A stretch of DNA of 64,000 nt from positions 1 through 64,000 of the forward strand of contig WGLS01000030.1 of NCBI GenBank assembly GCA_016125455.1, read 5' to 3'. Both the position numbers and the translations under genes were made by a program. Positions within the stretch are counted from its first letter, which is position 1; each line of letters opens with the position of its first letter. Origin of the DNA: Alphaproteobacteria bacterium. GTDB taxonomy: Bacteria; Pseudomonadota; Alphaproteobacteria; Caulobacterales; Parvularculaceae. Under the pieces are notes generated by a model, which was given only the letters and a program-made list of their open reading frames with translations, had not been told where the DNA came from and did not search any database. Positions 34,116 to 45,380 of the stretch are shown one piece after another.

Positions 34116-35566
34116 AGCTGTCGACGCTCATCGGCGCGCCTTGCAATCCGGACCCGGAGATTTCGGGATTGACGGCGGATAGTCGCGATGTCCGGCCGGG
34201 AACGCTGTTTGCAGCGCTGGCGGGCGTGGCCGCCGATGGCGCGGCGTTCATCGACGAGGCGATCGAAGCTGGCGCAACGGCAGTCCTTACGTCGGCGGCG
34301 ACGGCGGCGGGCCGCGCTGACCTGTCGGCGCGCGGCATTGCGGTCGTGGGCGTCGACGACCCTCGGCGAGCGCTCGCCTTCGCGGCCGCGCGGCTGTTTG
34401 CTGGGCGTCCGGCGAAAGTCGTCGGCGTCACCGGCACGAACGGAAAGACGTCGACCGCGTGGTTCGCGGCGGGCGTGTGGCGCGTTCTTGGCCGCCGAGC
34501 GGGCGTCATCGGCACGCTGGGCGCGATCGGCGACGGCTACGAACGGGAATTGCGCCACACGACGCCGGACCCCATCGTCGTTCATTCCGTACTCAGTGAA
34601 ATGGCTGCGGCCGGCGTCGAGCGCGTCGCGATGGAAGCGTCAAGCCATGGCCTTGCGCAGCGGCGGGTCGACGCCGTTCGCTTTGACGGCGGCGCTTTTA
34701 CGAACATCACCCAGGACCATCTCGACTACCACGCGGACTTTGCCGACTATTTCTCGGCGAAACGCCGACTTTTCGAAGACTGCCTCGTCGATGGCGCATC
34801 CGCGGTGATTTCCATGGACGGTCGGGGCGCGCGCGACATGCGCGACGCCGCAGCGTCCTTGGGCAGGAACGTGGTTGAAGCCGGCTTTGCCGGGCGCGAC
34901 CTGAGGCTGACGGACGTGCGCGCCGATGTTGACGGACTTGTCGCAACGGTCGCCGTCGACGGCGCGAGCATTTCATTTTCTTTGCCGTGCATCGGCGCGT
35001 TCCAGGCGGAGAATGCGCTGACTGCTGCAGGCCTTGTCGGCGCCTCGGAAGGCGGGCGAGCCTTCAGCGAGGCGATTGCAGCGCTCGACGGGCTCGCAGG
35101 GCCCCCGGGGCGCATGCAGCGCGCCGCGACAGTCAACGGCGCCGGCGTCTACGTCGATTATGCACATACGCCGGATGCCCTGCGCGTCGTCCTTGCCGCC
35201 GCTCGGCCCCATGCGACGGGCCGTCTCGTCGCCGTGATCGGCGCCGGCGGCGATCGCGATCGCGGCAAACGGCCGCTGATGGGCGCTGCGGCGCAAGCGC
35301 TTGCCGACCTGGTGATTGTTACCGATGACAATCCGCGCACAGAGGATCCGGCGGCAATCCGGCAGGCGGTGCTTGCCGGGGCGCCTGGCGCGATCGAAAT
35401 TGGCGATCGGCGCGATGCTATCCGGCGCGCGGTCCGCGAACTGAGGGCGGGCGATCTGCTGGTCGTCGCCGGAAAAGGCCATGAACGAGGCCAGGTCATC
35501 GGCGACCGTGTCTACCCATTTGACGATGTCGAGGCGGTGATCGACGCTGCGGGCGCCGCGGCATGA
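34112..35566 (+). CDS. murE: UDP-MurNAc-tripeptide synthetase MurE (meso-DAP-adding)
   Basis: 484 residues. Adds the third amino acid to UDP-MurNAc-Ala-Glu. ATP site VTGTNGKTSTAWF, and the DNPRTED motif, whose DNPR indicates meso-diaminopimelate instead of lysine. The carbamoylated Lys region and HTPDALR are intact. The start ATG overlaps the ftsI stop (ATGA). 14 bases before murF. Confidence 0.96.
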   Translation: MKLSTLIGAPCNPDPEISGLTADSRDVRPGTLFAALAGVAADGAAFIDEAIEAGATAVLTSAATAAGRADLSARGIAVVGVDDPRRALAFAAARLFAGRPAKVVGVTGTNGKTSTAWFAAGVWRVLGRRAGVIGTLGAIGDGYERELRHTTPDPIVVHSVLSEMAAAGVERVAMEASSHGLAQRRVDAVRFDGGAFTNITQDHLDYHADFADYFSAKRRLFEDCLVDGASAVISMDGRGARDMRDAAASLGRNVVEAGFAGRDLRLTDVRADVDGLVATVAVDGASISFSLPCIGAFQAENALTAAGLVGASEGGRAFSEAIAALDGLAGPPGRMQRAATVNGAGVYVDYAHTPDALRVVLAAARPHATGRLVAVIGAGGDRDRGKRPLMGAAAQALADLVIVTDDNPRTEDPAAIRQAVLAGAPGAIEIGDRRDAIRRAVRELRAGDLLVVAGKGHERGQVIGDRVYPFDDVEAVIDAAGAAA

Positions 35567-35580
35567 AGCTGGAGGCTTGA

Positions 35581-37179
35581 ATGACGCTCCCTGAAGATCC
35601 GGCAATTCGTCATGCGACTGCGCCGTCATCAGTGCCGGCCTCCGCGGTCCAGGCGGCGTCGCCGCTGTGGACCGCGTACGAAGTGGCCGCGGCAACCGGC
35701 GGCGCGTTGTGCGCGCGCCCGTCGGCGTCCGCGTCGGCGTTCGCGCCGTCGGAGGGCGCAGGCGCGTGGATCGCCGAGGAATGGACCGCGGCGGGCATTT
35801 CGATTGACACCCGTTCATTGCGGGCTGGAGATATCTTTGTGGCGCTGAAGGCGGCCCGCGACGGGCACGAATTTCTTGATGCGGCGTTCCGGGCCGGCGC
35901 GTCGGCTGCGCTTGTCGACACGATTGGCGAAAGCGCGCCGCGGGATGCGCCCCTTGTGGTCGTCGAGGATGCGCTTGCCGGTCTGACGCGTCTTGCAACG
36001 GCGGCGCGGCGGCGAAACTTTGGCAAGCGCGTCGCGATTACCGGCAGCGCCGGCAAGACGTCGACAAAGGAAATGATGCGCACGGTCTTTTCCGGCTTCG
36101 GCGAGGCCCATGCGGCGGACAAGAGCCTCAACAACCATATCGGCGTGCCGTTGACGCTTGCGCGCATGCCCCTTCGGGCGGACTTCGGGGTCTTTGAAAT
36201 CGGCATGAACCACGCAGGCGAGATCACGCCGCTCGTCCGTCTCGTGCAGCCGCACGTTGCAATTATCACGACGGTTGGCGAGGCGCACCTTGAGAACTTC
36301 CCGTCGGTTGAAGGCATCGCTCGCGCCAAGGCGGAGATCATGCTGGGCCTCGTCAAGGGCGGCGTAGCGGTGCTGCCAATCGACAATGAACACTTTGACC
36401 TGCTGGCTCAGCTTGCGCGGGACGCCGGCGTTGAACGGATCATGACCTTTGGCGAGAATGCGCGGGCCGATGTGCGCTTGCTCGACTACCAGACTGACGG
36501 GATCGTTGGCCATGCGCGCGCTTTTGCGGCCGGCTCGCGCCTCAGCTTCGAGGTGGGAGCGCCCGGCAGGCATCAGGCGATGAATGCCCTTGCAGTGCTG
36601 GCGGCCGCTTATGCGCTGGGGCTTCCCGTCAACCACGCCGCAGCTCGGCTTGCCCGCTTCGGCGCCGGCGGCGGGCGCGGACTGCAACGTATGGTCCGCC
36701 TTGATGGCGGCCGGCGGGTGGCGATCCTCGACGAGAGCTATAACGCCAATCCCTCTTCCGCGCGCGCGGCGATCGCGCTCCTCGGCGCCATGACAAGGCC
36801 AAAGGGCGGCCGAAAAATTGTCGTGCTAGGGGATATGCTGGAACTCGGGCCGGACTCGCCGGCTCTCCACGCGGGCCTGCTTGAGGCGCTCCTTGCCGCG
36901 GGGGTCGACAAAGTCTACTCGGCGGGCGCTCTCGCCCGGCACCTCTACGACGCCGCGCCGGATGAGATGAAGGGCGCGGCGGCGGACGACGCCGCAACGT
37001 TGAGCGAGCTGGTGAAAATGGCGCTGTTGGATGGCGACATCGTGATGGTCAAAGGCTCGAACGCGTCTAAGGTCAGCCGCGTCGTCGATGCGCTCGTTGC
37101 GGCGGACGTTTCGCCGGCCGACGCCGCGAGCGACGCGTCGATCAATAGCGGCGGCTCGCAAGAGCGCCGCTCCAATTAA
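35581..37179 (+). CDS. murF: UDP-MurNAc-tripeptide-D-Ala-D-Ala ligase MurF
   Basis: 532 residues, longer than the usual 450-480. Adds the D-Ala-D-Ala dipeptide to complete the UDP-MurNAc-pentapeptide. ATP site ITGSAGKTSTKEM, NNHIGVPLT, IGMNHAGEI and LDESYNANPSS are all present. The extra length is an Ala/Ser/Pro-rich N-terminal leader of about 30 residues plus a low-complexity insert (ARPSASASAFAPSEG). A later start is possible but the first in-frame Met gives the best fit to the murE spacing. Confidence 0.95.
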   Translation: MTLPEDPAIRHATAPSSVPASAVQAASPLWTAYEVAAATGGALCARPSASASAFAPSEGAGAWIAEEWTAAGISIDTRSLRAGDIFVALKAARDGHEFLDAAFRAGASAALVDTIGESAPRDAPLVVVEDALAGLTRLATAARRRNFGKRVAITGSAGKTSTKEMMRTVFSGFGEAHAADKSLNNHIGVPLTLARMPLRADFGVFEIGMNHAGEITPLVRLVQPHVAIITTVGEAHLENFPSVEGIARAKAEIMLGLVKGGVAVLPIDNEHFDLLAQLARDAGVERIMTFGENARADVRLLDYQTDGIVGHARAFAAGSRLSFEVGAPGRHQAMNALAVLAAAYALGLPVNHAAARLARFGAGGGRGLQRMVRLDGGRRVAILDESYNANPSSARAAIALLGAMTRPKGGRKIVVLGDMLELGPDSPALHAGLLEALLAAGVDKVYSAGALARHLYDAAPDEMKGAAADDAATLSELVKMALLDGDIVMVKGSNASKVSRVVDALVAADVSPADAASDASINSGGSQERRSN

Positions 37180-37221
37180 TCCGCCAGGTACCTGGCGCGC
37201 ACGAAACCGGTTCGCCCGCCC

Positions 37222-38355
37222 ATGCTCTACGCGTTGCTGACGCCTTACGCAGACCAGTTCCAGCTTTTCAATGTCTTCCGATACCTGACGTTTCGGACGG
37301 GCGGGGCTATCGTGACCGCTTTGTTGATCTCGTTCGTATTCGGGCCGTCGCTCATTCGCTGGATGCGACGCAAGCAGGGCAAGGGGCAACCAATTCGCAA
37401 GGATGGTCCGCAGACGCACATCATCGAGAAAGCCGGCACCCCAACCATGGGCGGCGTGCTGATCCTTTTCTCAATGACTGTCGCCACCTTCCTGTGGGCG
37501 CGCCTCGACAGCCCGTTCGTATGGGTGGTGATGGGCGTGACGCTCAGCTATGGCGCGCTCGGGTTCATCGACGACTATCTCAAGGTTACGAAGCAAAGCG
37601 CAGACGGCGTTGTCGGGAGCCTGAAGCTGATGGTGCAGTTCGCCGTCGCGCTTCTCGCCGCCTATTTCTGCATGGACATTCTCGCGCAGGACCCGTCGGC
37701 GCCCAAGGGGATCGCGACCTCAGTAGGCGTTCCATTCTTTCCGGTCCGGCTGTTCGAGGAGTGGTTTGCCGCACCCGGCGTGCCGCTGGGCCTGTTCATT
37801 ATCCCGTTCGCGGCGTTCGTGATCGTCGGCGCGTCAAACACGGTGAACCTCACGGACGGTCTCGATGGCCTCGCGACCGTCCCGGTGATGATCGCGGCTG
37901 CGGCCTATGGGTTGATCGCCTATCTCGTCGGCAATGCCATCTATGCGGCCTATCTCGGCGTGCCATTTGTTCCGGGAGCAGGCGAACTGGCGGTAATCTG
38001 CGGCGCGATTATCGGCGCCGGGCTCGGTTTTCTCTGGTTCAACGCGCCGCCCGCGGCGATATTCATGGGCGATACCGGATCGCTGGCGCTCGGCGGCGCC
38101 ATCGGCTCAATTGCGGTCGCCGCCAAGCATGAGATCGTGCTGGCGATCGTCGGCGGCCTCTTCGTTCTCGAAGGGCTATCGGTGATGGTGCAGATCGCGT
38201 CATTCAAGCTCACGGGCAAGCGGGTGTTCCGAATGGCGCCAATCCACCACCATTTTGAACAGCTCGGATGGAAAGAGTCGACGATCGTCATCCGGTTCTG
38301 GATCATCGCCGTTATTCTGGCCCTCATCGGGCTGTCGACGCTGAAACTGCGGTAG
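37222..38355 (+). CDS. mraY: Phospho-MurNAc-pentapeptide translocase MraY
   Basis: 377 residues with about ten membrane segments. Transfers phospho-MurNAc-pentapeptide to undecaprenyl phosphate to form lipid I. Family motifs: [36 protein letters not shown] (the aspartates bind Mg2+) and [14 protein letters not shown] near the end. The largest dcw spacing to this point (42 bases) separates it from murF, though co-transcription is likely. Confidence 0.97.
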   Translation: MLYALLTPYADQFQLFNVFRYLTFRTGGAIVTALLISFVFGPSLIRWMRRKQGKGQPIRKDGPQTHIIEKAGTPTMGGVLILFSMTVATFLWARLDSPFVWVVMGVTLSYGALGFIDDYLKVTKQSADGVVGSLKLMVQFAVALLAAYFCMDILAQDPSAPKGIATSVGVPFFPVRLFEEWFAAPGVPLGLFIIPFAAFVIVGASNTVNLTDGLDGLATVPVMIAAAAYGLIAYLVGNAIYAAYLGVPFVPGAGELAVICGAIIGAGLGFLWFNAPPAAIFMGDTGSLALGGAIGSIAVAAKHEIVLAIVGGLFVLEGLSVMVQIASFKLTGKRVFRMAPIHHHFEQLGWKESTIVIRFWIIAVILALIGLSTLKLR

Positions 38356-38362
38356 TACGAAA

Positions 38363-39811
38363 ATGTTCTCGCTTACCGGAGTCGCTGGAAAGAAGTACGC
38401 CGTGTTCGGTCTTGGGCGGACAGGGCGCGCCGCCTGCGCAGCGCTTTCCGCAGCGGGCGCCGACGTTTTCTCGTGGGACGAAGCAAAGGCCGCCCGCGCG
38501 GCGACCGAGGGCAAGACCTATGAGGCGAGCCATCCGAAGGAATGGCCCTGGGACGATCTCGTGGCCGTCGTCCTGTCGCCCGGCGTGCCCCTGACCCACC
38601 CCAAGCCGCACGTCATCGTGCGCAAGGCCGCACAGAAGAAAGTGCCGGTCATTGGCGATCTTGAACTGTTCGCACTCACTGTGAACGCCATGCCGGCCGA
38701 CGCCCGGCCGCGGGTGATCGCCGTCACGGGATCGAACGGCAAGTCGACCACGACGGCGCTGATCGGCCACATACTGAAGGAATCAGGCCGCAAGACCATG
38801 GTGGGCGGCAATATCGGCGAGCCATTGCTGTCGCTCGCCGGGCCGTCGGACGACGCGACCTATGTGCTGGAGCTGTCGTCGTACCAGCTCGAACTTTCTG
38901 CTTCGTTTCGGCCGGATGTTGCGGCGCTGCTGAATATTTCCCCGGATCATCTCGATCGTCACGGCACGATGGAAAACTACGTCGCCGCCAAGTCGCGGAT
39001 ATTCGCGCGCCAGACGAACGAGGATTGCGCGATTGTCGGCGTCGATGATACCTACGTACAAGGAGTATGTGCAGCGCTCGCCCGAAACCCTGCCGGCCCG
39101 GCCGTATTGCAGGTATCTTCGACCGGCGCGCTTGGCGCCGGCGTGTTCGCCCTCGATGGCAAGCTCTACTACCGCCTTGGCGACAAGACCGGCGAAGCGG
39201 GCGTCCTGAAGTCCGCCGCGTTGCCAGGCCGCCACAACGCCCAGAACGCTGCGGCCGCCCTCGCGTCGGTCATGCGCGAAGGCGTTTCGCCGGCGGTAGC
39301 GATGCGATCAATGGAGCGGTTCAAGGGGCTTCCCCATCGGTCCGAGGTCGTCGCAGTGTCGGACGGCGTCGCCTTTGTGAACGATTCAAAGGCGACGAAC
39401 GCCGCTGCGGCCGCCTATGCTCTTGATGCCTACGACGAAATATACTGGATCGCCGGCGGGCTGCCGAAAGAAGGCGGCGCAAAGCCGCTGCGCGATCACA
39501 TGACGCGCGTACGCAAGGCTTACCTGATCGGCCAGGCGGCGGCGGCCTTCGCCACGGATCTCGACGGCGTCGCGACGGTCGTCCAGTGCGGCGATCTCGA
39601 AACGGCGCTGTTGCGCGCGGCCGAGGACGCATTCAATCGCAACAGTCCGGAAACGCCGCGATCGGTTGCAGTGTTGTTGTCGCCGGCCTGCGCTTCGCAG
39701 GATCAGTTTCGCGACTACGAGCACCGCGGGGAAACATTCCGTATACTGGCATCGAGGCTGGTCTCGGCGCGCAGCGACGGCAGGCCGCAAAATAACGGGG
39801 AGGCGGCATAA
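38363..39811 (+). CDS. murD: UDP-MurNAc-L-alanine:D-glutamate ligase MurD
   Basis: 482 residues. Adds D-glutamate to UDP-MurNAc-Ala. N-terminal UDP-binding Rossmann-like part (VFGLGRTGRAACAAL), ATP loop VTGSNGKSTTTALIG, substrate region SSYQLE, NISPDHLDRHG and LPHRSEVVA with FVNDSKATN. The stop shares a base with the ftsW start (39811), so the two are tightly coupled. Confidence 0.96.
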   Translation: MFSLTGVAGKKYAVFGLGRTGRAACAALSAAGADVFSWDEAKAARAATEGKTYEASHPKEWPWDDLVAVVLSPGVPLTHPKPHVIVRKAAQKKVPVIGDLELFALTVNAMPADARPRVIAVTGSNGKSTTTALIGHILKESGRKTMVGGNIGEPLLSLAGPSDDATYVLELSSYQLELSASFRPDVAALLNISPDHLDRHGTMENYVAAKSRIFARQTNEDCAIVGVDDTYVQGVCAALARNPAGPAVLQVSSTGALGAGVFALDGKLYYRLGDKTGEAGVLKSAALPGRHNAQNAAAALASVMREGVSPAVAMRSMERFKGLPHRSEVVAVSDGVAFVNDSKATNAAAAAYALDAYDEIYWIAGGLPKEGGAKPLRDHMTRVRKAYLIGQAAAAFATDLDGVATVVQCGDLETALLRAAEDAFNRNSPETPRSVAVLLSPACASQDQFRDYEHRGETFRILASRLVSARSDGRPQNNGEAA

Positions 39812-40950
39812 TGGCGGAACCGCACCGTCTCGACGCGTCGGCGCTTGCACACTGGTGGCGCACGGTGGACCGGGTTCTACTTGCGACCTGCGGCGCATTG
39901 CTGGCGATCGGCGTCGTTCTGTTGCTGGCCGCTGGTCCGTCCGCGGCGAACCGGTTGGGCATCGAGAACGCCTTCCATTTTCCGATGCGCCAGACCGCGT
40001 TTCTTTTCCCCGCAATTGCAATTGTCGTTGGCGTGTCGATGGTCTCGCCGCTCGATGCCCGGCGCATTGGGGTTGTCGCGTTCATCGGCGCGCTCATGAC
40101 GATGGCGATGCTGCCGTTGATCGCAAATGACGTGAACGGCGCGCGGCGCTGGGTCGATCTTGGCGGGTTCGCGTTTCAACCCTCGGAGCTCCTGAAACCG
40201 GGATTCGTGATTGTCGCCGCGTGGATGCTGTCGGAAAAGCGCCGGAACCCCGCGTTTCCGGGCATCGCCATTGCGATGGCCCTCTATCTTGTGGCGACCG
40301 CGCTCCTGGTGATCCAGCCGGACTACGGCCAGGCTGCGCTCCTGACGGCGGTCTGGATGGTGATGTTCTTCATCTCGGGCTGGAGCATCTTGTGGATTCT
40401 CGGCATCGCGAGCGCCGCCGGCGCGGCGCTAGCGTTTGGCTTCTTCTTTTCCGACCACCTCGCGGCGCGCGTGCGCGCGTTTCTTGATCCGACTGCGGAC
40501 GGCAACTATCAGGTGCGCCAGTCCGTAGAGGCGATAGCGTCGGGCGGACTCGGCGGCGCTGGCGACGGCCCGGTCATCGTCAAGACGCGATTGCCGGACG
40601 CCCATACCGATTTCATCTTCGCCGTGGCGGGAGAGCAGTACGGCTTTTTCTTTTGCGTGCTCGTCATCGTGCTGTTCGCCGCGTTCGTCATGCGCGCCCT
40701 GGACAAGGCGGCGAAAGCCGAAAGCGCCTTCGCACAAGTCGCGATCGCGGGGCTTGGCGCGTTGATCGGGCTGCAGGCCTTCATAAATATTGGCGTGTCG
40801 CTCCGGGCGCTGCCGGCCAAAGGCATGACTTTGCCGTTTGTTTCCTACGGCGGATCTTCCTTGTTGACGGCGTCGCTCGCCGTCGGGCTCTTGCTTGCCT
40901 TGACCCGTCGGACCCGGACAATCCGTCGTCGCCGGGAGGTGATGGCGTGA
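39811..40950 (+). CDS. ftsW: Septal peptidoglycan glycosyltransferase FtsW
   Basis: 379 residues, SEDS family with about ten membrane segments. Polymerises lipid II at the septum with FtsI. Visible landmarks are the GARRWVDLGGFAFQPSEL loop, LVIQPDYGQAALLTAVW and the C-terminal PFVSYGGSSLL. The catalytic Asp region is in the extracellular loop. The stop overlaps the murG start as GTGA. Confidence 0.95.
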   Translation: MAEPHRLDASALAHWWRTVDRVLLATCGALLAIGVVLLLAAGPSAANRLGIENAFHFPMRQTAFLFPAIAIVVGVSMVSPLDARRIGVVAFIGALMTMAMLPLIANDVNGARRWVDLGGFAFQPSELLKPGFVIVAAWMLSEKRRNPAFPGIAIAMALYLVATALLVIQPDYGQAALLTAVWMVMFFISGWSILWILGIASAAGAALAFGFFFSDHLAARVRAFLDPTADGNYQVRQSVEAIASGGLGGAGDGPVIVKTRLPDAHTDFIFAVAGEQYGFFFCVLVIVLFAAFVMRALDKAAKAESAFAQVAIAGLGALIGLQAFINIGVSLRALPAKGMTLPFVSYGGSSLLTASLAVGLLLALTRRTRTIRRRREVMA

Positions 40951-42083
40951 GCAGCGGCAGGCTACCGCCGTCGCCCTTGGTTGCCCTCGCCGCGGGCGGG
41001 ACCGGTGGGCACATGTTCCCGGCGGAAGCCATGGCGCAGGAACTGAAACGGCGTGGACGACGGGTTCTTCTAGTCACTGATGAGCGTGGCGATCGCTATG
41101 CCGGGTCGTTTCCCTGCGACGAGAAATTCCTTATTGCGGCAGGCAGTCCGAATGTCGGTGGACCGGTGCGCAAAGCGCTCGCGGCCGCGGCGATTGCCGG
41201 CGGGCTGATCAAGTCATTGCAGGAGTTTCGCCGGCGCGGCGTCGATATTGCAGTCGGGTTCGGCGGTTATCCTTCCCTGCCGTCAATGAAGGCGGCCGAG
41301 CTGCTGAAGATCCCGTTCGGCGTCCACGAACAAAACGCTGTTCTTGGTAGGTCAAATCGCCTCCTTGCGCGCGGAGCGTCCTTCCTGGCGCACGCCTTTC
41401 CAGAACTTGATCGCGCGCCGGCTGGCGTGAAGGCCCGAGTCGAAGTTGGCAATCCGGTCCGCGATGCGGTCGCCGCGCTTGCCGGCGCGCCCTATCCGGC
41501 GCCCGATATTGAAGGCGAGTTGCGCATCCTTGTCTTCGGGGGCAGTCAGGGCGCGACGGTATTTTCAAGGAGCGTCCCGTCTGCGGTCGCTGCGCTGCCT
41601 GAAACGATCCGCCTTCGCCTGAAAATCGTTCAGCAGGCGCGAGAGGCGGATCTCGACGACGTCAAGGCGGGGTATGCCGGCATTGGCGTCGACGCCGATA
41701 TTGCGACATTCTTTGCGGACCTGCCGCAGCGGATGCGCGACGCTCACCTTGTCATTGCGCGAAGCGGAGCGTCTACGGTGACTGAGTTATCCGCAATCGG
41801 ACGGCCATCGGTGCTGGTCCCGTTGCCCATCGCGATGGACGATCATCAGGCCGGCAACGCCCGCGCTTTGTCCGACGTCGGCGCGGCGATCATGCTCCGC
41901 GAAGGGCCGGGGTTTGATGCAGGTCTTGCATCGGCGCTCGGGAAGCTGCTCGCCAACCCGGCTGAACTCGCCCTTATGGCGGGCAAGGCGCAGGGGCGAG
42001 TGAAGTCCGGCGCCGCGGCTGCGCTCGCCGATCTTGTCGACCGTCTCCTGGCTGAGCGCAATCGACGGGAGGAAGCCGCATGA
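40947..42083 (+). CDS. murG: Lipid II synthase MurG (undecaprenyldiphospho-MurNAc GlcNAc transferase)
   Basis: 378 residues with a GTG start at 40947 that overlaps the ftsW stop; the track start is out of frame within ftsW. GT28 fold on the cytoplasmic face. The first glycine-rich loop is [19 protein letters not shown], the second [11 protein letters not shown], and the UDP-GlcNAc site is [22 protein letters not shown]. Membrane association region and [13 protein letters not shown] are intact. murC starts on its stop (ATGA). Confidence 0.95.
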   Translation: MSSGRLPPSPLVALAAGGTGGHMFPAEAMAQELKRRGRRVLLVTDERGDRYAGSFPCDEKFLIAAGSPNVGGPVRKALAAAAIAGGLIKSLQEFRRRGVDIAVGFGGYPSLPSMKAAELLKIPFGVHEQNAVLGRSNRLLARGASFLAHAFPELDRAPAGVKARVEVGNPVRDAVAALAGAPYPAPDIEGELRILVFGGSQGATVFSRSVPSAVAALPETIRLRLKIVQQAREADLDDVKAGYAGIGVDADIATFFADLPQRMRDAHLVIARSGASTVTELSAIGRPSVLVPLPIAMDDHQAGNARALSDVGAAIMLREGPGFDAGLASALGKLLANPAELALMAGKAQGRVKSGAAAALADLVDRLLAERNRREEAA

Positions 42084-43522
42084 CGACATCAAGCGACGGG
42101 CCGGCGGCGGCGCCGCCATTCCCGATTGGCGTCATTCACTTTGTCGGCATCGGGGGCATAGGCATGTCCGGCATCGCTGAGGTGATGAGGAACCTCGGCT
42201 ACGCCGTACGCGGATCGGATATCGCCGATGGGCCAAACGTCGACCGCCTGCGAAAGCTCGGCGTTGAGGTCGTGATCGGCCACGCCCCGCGCAACGTCGA
42301 AGGCGCTGAGGCGGTCGTGGTGTCGACGGCGATCCGACCTGACAACCCCGAACTGCGCGCCGCGCGCGCGCGGCATATTCCCGTCGTGCGACGCGCCGAC
42401 ATGCTTGCCGAGCTCATGCGATTGAAGTGGACGGTCTCGGTTGCTGGCACGCACGGCAAGACGACCACCACCACGATGGTCGCCGCGCTCCTGGATGAAG
42501 CGAGGCGCGATCCGACCGTCATCAATGGCGGCGTGATCAACGCGTATGGCACGAACGCGCGGGTCGGCGCCGGCGACTGGATGGTCGTTGAAGCCGATGA
42601 GTCGGACGGCGCGTTTCTGCGGCTGCCAACGACCGTGGCGGTCGTCACCAACATCGATCCGGAGCATCTCGATCATTGGGGCACGTTCGACGACCTGAGG
42701 GCGGCGTTTGACGCGTTCATCGAGAACACGCCTTTCTACGGTTTCGGCGTCGTCTGCCTCGACCATCCCGAAGTGCAGGCCCTCGTCGGACGCGTCACGG
42801 ACCGGCGACTGATCACCTACGGCGCCAATCCGCAGGCCGACGTTCGCGCCGAGAACGTGACCTTCATGCATGGCGATGCGCGCTACGACATTGTCTTTCG
42901 CGAGCGCGGGGCGGATGGTTCGGTGCGCGAGGCGTCTCGCATTGTCGATGTGCGCCTGCCGATGCCTGGCGTGCACAATGTGTTGAACTCCCTCGCCGCG
43001 GCGGCGGTCGCGCGACGGATCGGCGCGACCGAGGACGAGATCAAGGCGGGATTTGCGAAGTTCCGGGGCGTGAAACGGCGCTTTTCCAAGGTTGGCGTTT
43101 GGAATGGCGCAACCATCATCGACGACTACGGCCACCATCCCGCTGAGATCGCCGCGGTCCTGCGCGCGGCGCGCAACGTGGCGTCCGGAAAGATCATCGC
43201 CGTCGTCCAGCCCCACCGCTATTCGCGCTTGAGAAATCTGTTCGAAGACTTTTGCGCATGCCTCAATGAAGCGGATATTGCGATCATCACGGATGTTTAC
43301 GCCGCCGGCGAAGCGCCGATTGAGAATTATGACCGGGACGCGCTCGTGGCGGGCGTTGCGGAGCATGGCCACCGCGACGTTCGGGCGCTGGCGAGCCTCG
43401 CCGACCTGCCCGGCGCGATTGCCGTACTGGCGGAACCCGGCGACTACGTCGTGTGCCTCGGGGCTGGCGACATTACGAAACATGCAAACGCCTTGCCCGG
43501 TGTGCTGGAGGCGTTGGCGTGA
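42080..43522 (+). CDS. murC: UDP-MurNAc:L-alanine ligase MurC
   Basis: 480 residues. First Mur ligase, adding L-Ala to UDP-MurNAc. UDP-binding [17 protein letters not shown] loop [40 protein letters not shown] and [13 protein letters not shown] are all found. Overlaps murG by ATGA at the start and murB by GTGA at the end. Confidence 0.97.
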   Translation: MTTSSDGPAAAPPFPIGVIHFVGIGGIGMSGIAEVMRNLGYAVRGSDIADGPNVDRLRKLGVEVVIGHAPRNVEGAEAVVVSTAIRPDNPELRAARARHIPVVRRADMLAELMRLKWTVSVAGTHGKTTTTTMVAALLDEARRDPTVINGGVINAYGTNARVGAGDWMVVEADESDGAFLRLPTTVAVVTNIDPEHLDHWGTFDDLRAAFDAFIENTPFYGFGVVCLDHPEVQALVGRVTDRRLITYGANPQADVRAENVTFMHGDARYDIVFRERGADGSVREASRIVDVRLPMPGVHNVLNSLAAAAVARRIGATEDEIKAGFAKFRGVKRRFSKVGVWNGATIIDDYGHHPAEIAAVLRAARNVASGKIIAVVQPHRYSRLRNLFEDFCACLNEADIAIITDVYAAGEAPIENYDRDALVAGVAEHGHRDVRALASLADLPGAIAVLAEPGDYVVCLGAGDITKHANALPGVLEALA

Positions 43523-44451
43523 CACCGCGGGTCGCCGTAGCGGACTTGCCGCCGGTACGCGGCAAATACATCGAAAACGCCGACCTCTCGGCGTTGACCT
43601 GGTTGCGCGCGGGCGGCCCCGCTGACGTCCTTTTTTCGCCTGCTAATGAAGACGACTTGGCCGCGTTCCTCGGCGATGTTGGCGCCGACGTGCCGGTGAC
43701 GGCTGTGGGCGTCGGGTCCAATCTTCTTGTCCGGGATGGCGGCGTGCGCGGCGTTGTCATCCGGTTGGGCGCAGCGTTCGCGCGGATAGAGATCGACGGC
43801 GCAGTCGTCCGGGCGGGCGCGGCCGCCCTTGACGCGCAGGTAGCCAAGGCCGCGGCACGGGCCGGCGTCGCTGGACTCGAATTCTTAAGGGGCGTGCCCG
43901 GCTCGATCGGCGGCGCCCTCAGGATGAATGCGGGCGCCTATGGTGTCGAAACGAAAGACATCTTCCGATCGGCGCGGGCGGTCGATCGACGCGGTCGTCC
44001 GCGCGTCCTTGGTGCGGCTGACATGGGCTTTGCCTATCGTCATGTCGCCTCGGACCCGGAACTTGTATTCACCCATGCCATGCTTGAAGGCGTTCCAGGC
44101 GACCCGGCAGAGATCGAGGCGCGGATGGCCGAAATCATGGCGCAGCGCGAGGCCAGCCAGCCGATCCGCGAAAAGACCGGCGGGTCGACCTTCGCCAATC
44201 CGGACCCCGAATTGTCCGGCGGTCGAAAAGCGTGGCAGCTCATTGACGCGGTTGGGGGGCGTGGGCGACGCGTCGGCGATGCGCAGGTTTCGGAACGCCA
44301 CTGCAATTTCATGATCAATCGCGGCGCGGCGACCGCGCACGATATCGAGACGCTCGTCGAGGGGCTTCGTAAAGACGTCCTTAACGAAACGGGGGTCGAG
44401 TTGCGCTGGGAAATCAGGCGGATCGGCGAACCGTTGGAGGCGACGCGATGA
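43519..44451 (+). CDS. murB: UDP-N-acetylenolpyruvoylglucosamine reductase MurB
   Basis: 310 residues with a GTG start at 43519 over the murC stop; the track start is out-of-frame extension. FAD-binding enzyme that reduces enolpyruvyl-UDP-GlcNAc to UDP-MurNAc with NADPH. FAD loop [26 protein letters not shown]-like [20 protein letters not shown], catalytic Ser in [10 protein letters not shown] and the C-terminal Glu in [11 protein letters not shown]. Type I/II intermediate length is normal for alphaproteobacteria. ATGA overlap with ddlB. Confidence 0.96.
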   Translation: MTPRVAVADLPPVRGKYIENADLSALTWLRAGGPADVLFSPANEDDLAAFLGDVGADVPVTAVGVGSNLLVRDGGVRGVVIRLGAAFARIEIDGAVVRAGAAALDAQVAKAAARAGVAGLEFLRGVPGSIGGALRMNAGAYGVETKDIFRSARAVDRRGRPRVLGAADMGFAYRHVASDPELVFTHAMLEGVPGDPAEIEARMAEIMAQREASQPIREKTGGSTFANPDPELSGGRKAWQLIDAVGGRGRRVGDAQVSERHCNFMINRGAATAHDIETLVEGLRKDVLNETGVELRWEIRRIGEPLEATR

Positions 44452-45380
44452 GCTCAAAACGCGTACTGGTCTTGATGGGCGGATGGTCTCCGGAGCGGAA
44501 TGTCTCGCTGAATTCCGGCGCGGCGGCCGCGAAGGCCCTGAGAGAGGCCGGCTACGACGTCGTCGTGCTCGACGCCACGCGGGCCGAGCGGTCGTCATTG
44601 GCGGCGCATCTCATCGAGGCGGCGCCCGACGTTGTCTTCAATGCGCTGCACGGCCAGTGGGGCGAGGACGGATGCGTCCAGGGCCTGCTTGAAATTCTCG
44701 AAATTCCGTATACGCACTCCGGAGTTCTCGCGTCGTCCCTCGCAATGGACAAACAGCGCGCAAAGGCGGTCTTCGGGCAAGCGGGGATTCCTTCGCCGGA
44801 GGGGCGCCTTGCGGACCGGCGCGAGGCGGCGGGCGGCCATTTCATGGAGCCGCCCTATGTCATCAAACCGAACGCGCAAGGTTCGTCGGTCGGAGTGTTT
44901 ATCGTTCGCGCTGGCGACAACCGGCCGCCCGAGGCGCTGACAAGTCCGGATTGGGACCTCGGCGACGAAGTGCTCGTGGAAAAGTTCATTCCGGGGCGCG
45001 AGTTGACGACAGCCGTCATGGGCGATCGTTCATTGTGCGTCACGGAAATTGTCACCAGCCTACAGTTCTATGATTATGAGGCGAAGTACGCGTCCGGCGG
45101 CTCGCGCCATATATTGCCTGCCGATGTTCCGGTGGCGGTCGAGCAGCGTTGCATGGAGCTGGCCCTTCGCGCGCACGTGGCGCTTGGCTGCCGCGGCGTT
45201 TCAAGGGCTGATTTTCGCTATGACGAAACGCTTGGCGCCGAGGGCGTTATCTGCCTGGAAGTGAATACCCAGCCAGGGCTTACCGCGACGTCGCTGGCGC
45301 CGGAACAGGCGGCGCATGTGGGGGTCGCCTTCCCGGCGTTTTGCGCCTGGATGGTGGAGGACGCGACATGCCAAAGATGA
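44448..45380 (+). CDS. ddlB: D-alanine--D-alanine ligase
   Basis: 310 residues. Supplies D-Ala-D-Ala to MurF. ATP-grasp fold: [36 protein letters not shown], the SMDK-like [22 protein letters not shown], and metal-site [20 protein letters not shown]. It starts on the murB stop and overlaps ftsQ at its end. Confidence 0.96.
   Translation: MSSKRVLVLMGGWSPERNVSLNSGAAAAKALREAGYDVVVLDATRAERSSLAAHLIEAAPDVVFNALHGQWGEDGCVQGLLEILEIPYTHSGVLASSLAMDKQRAKAVFGQAGIPSPEGRLADRREAAGGHFMEPPYVIKPNAQGSSVGVFIVRAGDNRPPEALTSPDWDLGDEVLVEKFIPGRELTTAVMGDRSLCVTEIVTSLQFYDYEAKYASGGSRHILPADVPVAVEQRCMELALRAHVALGCRGVSRADFRYDETLGAEGVICLEVNTQPGLTATSLAPEQAAHVGVAFPAFCAWMVEDATCQR

Noticed and set aside
42089-43525. 478-residue minus-strand ORF
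   Set aside because: Mirror frame of murC, which has all its catalytic motifs.
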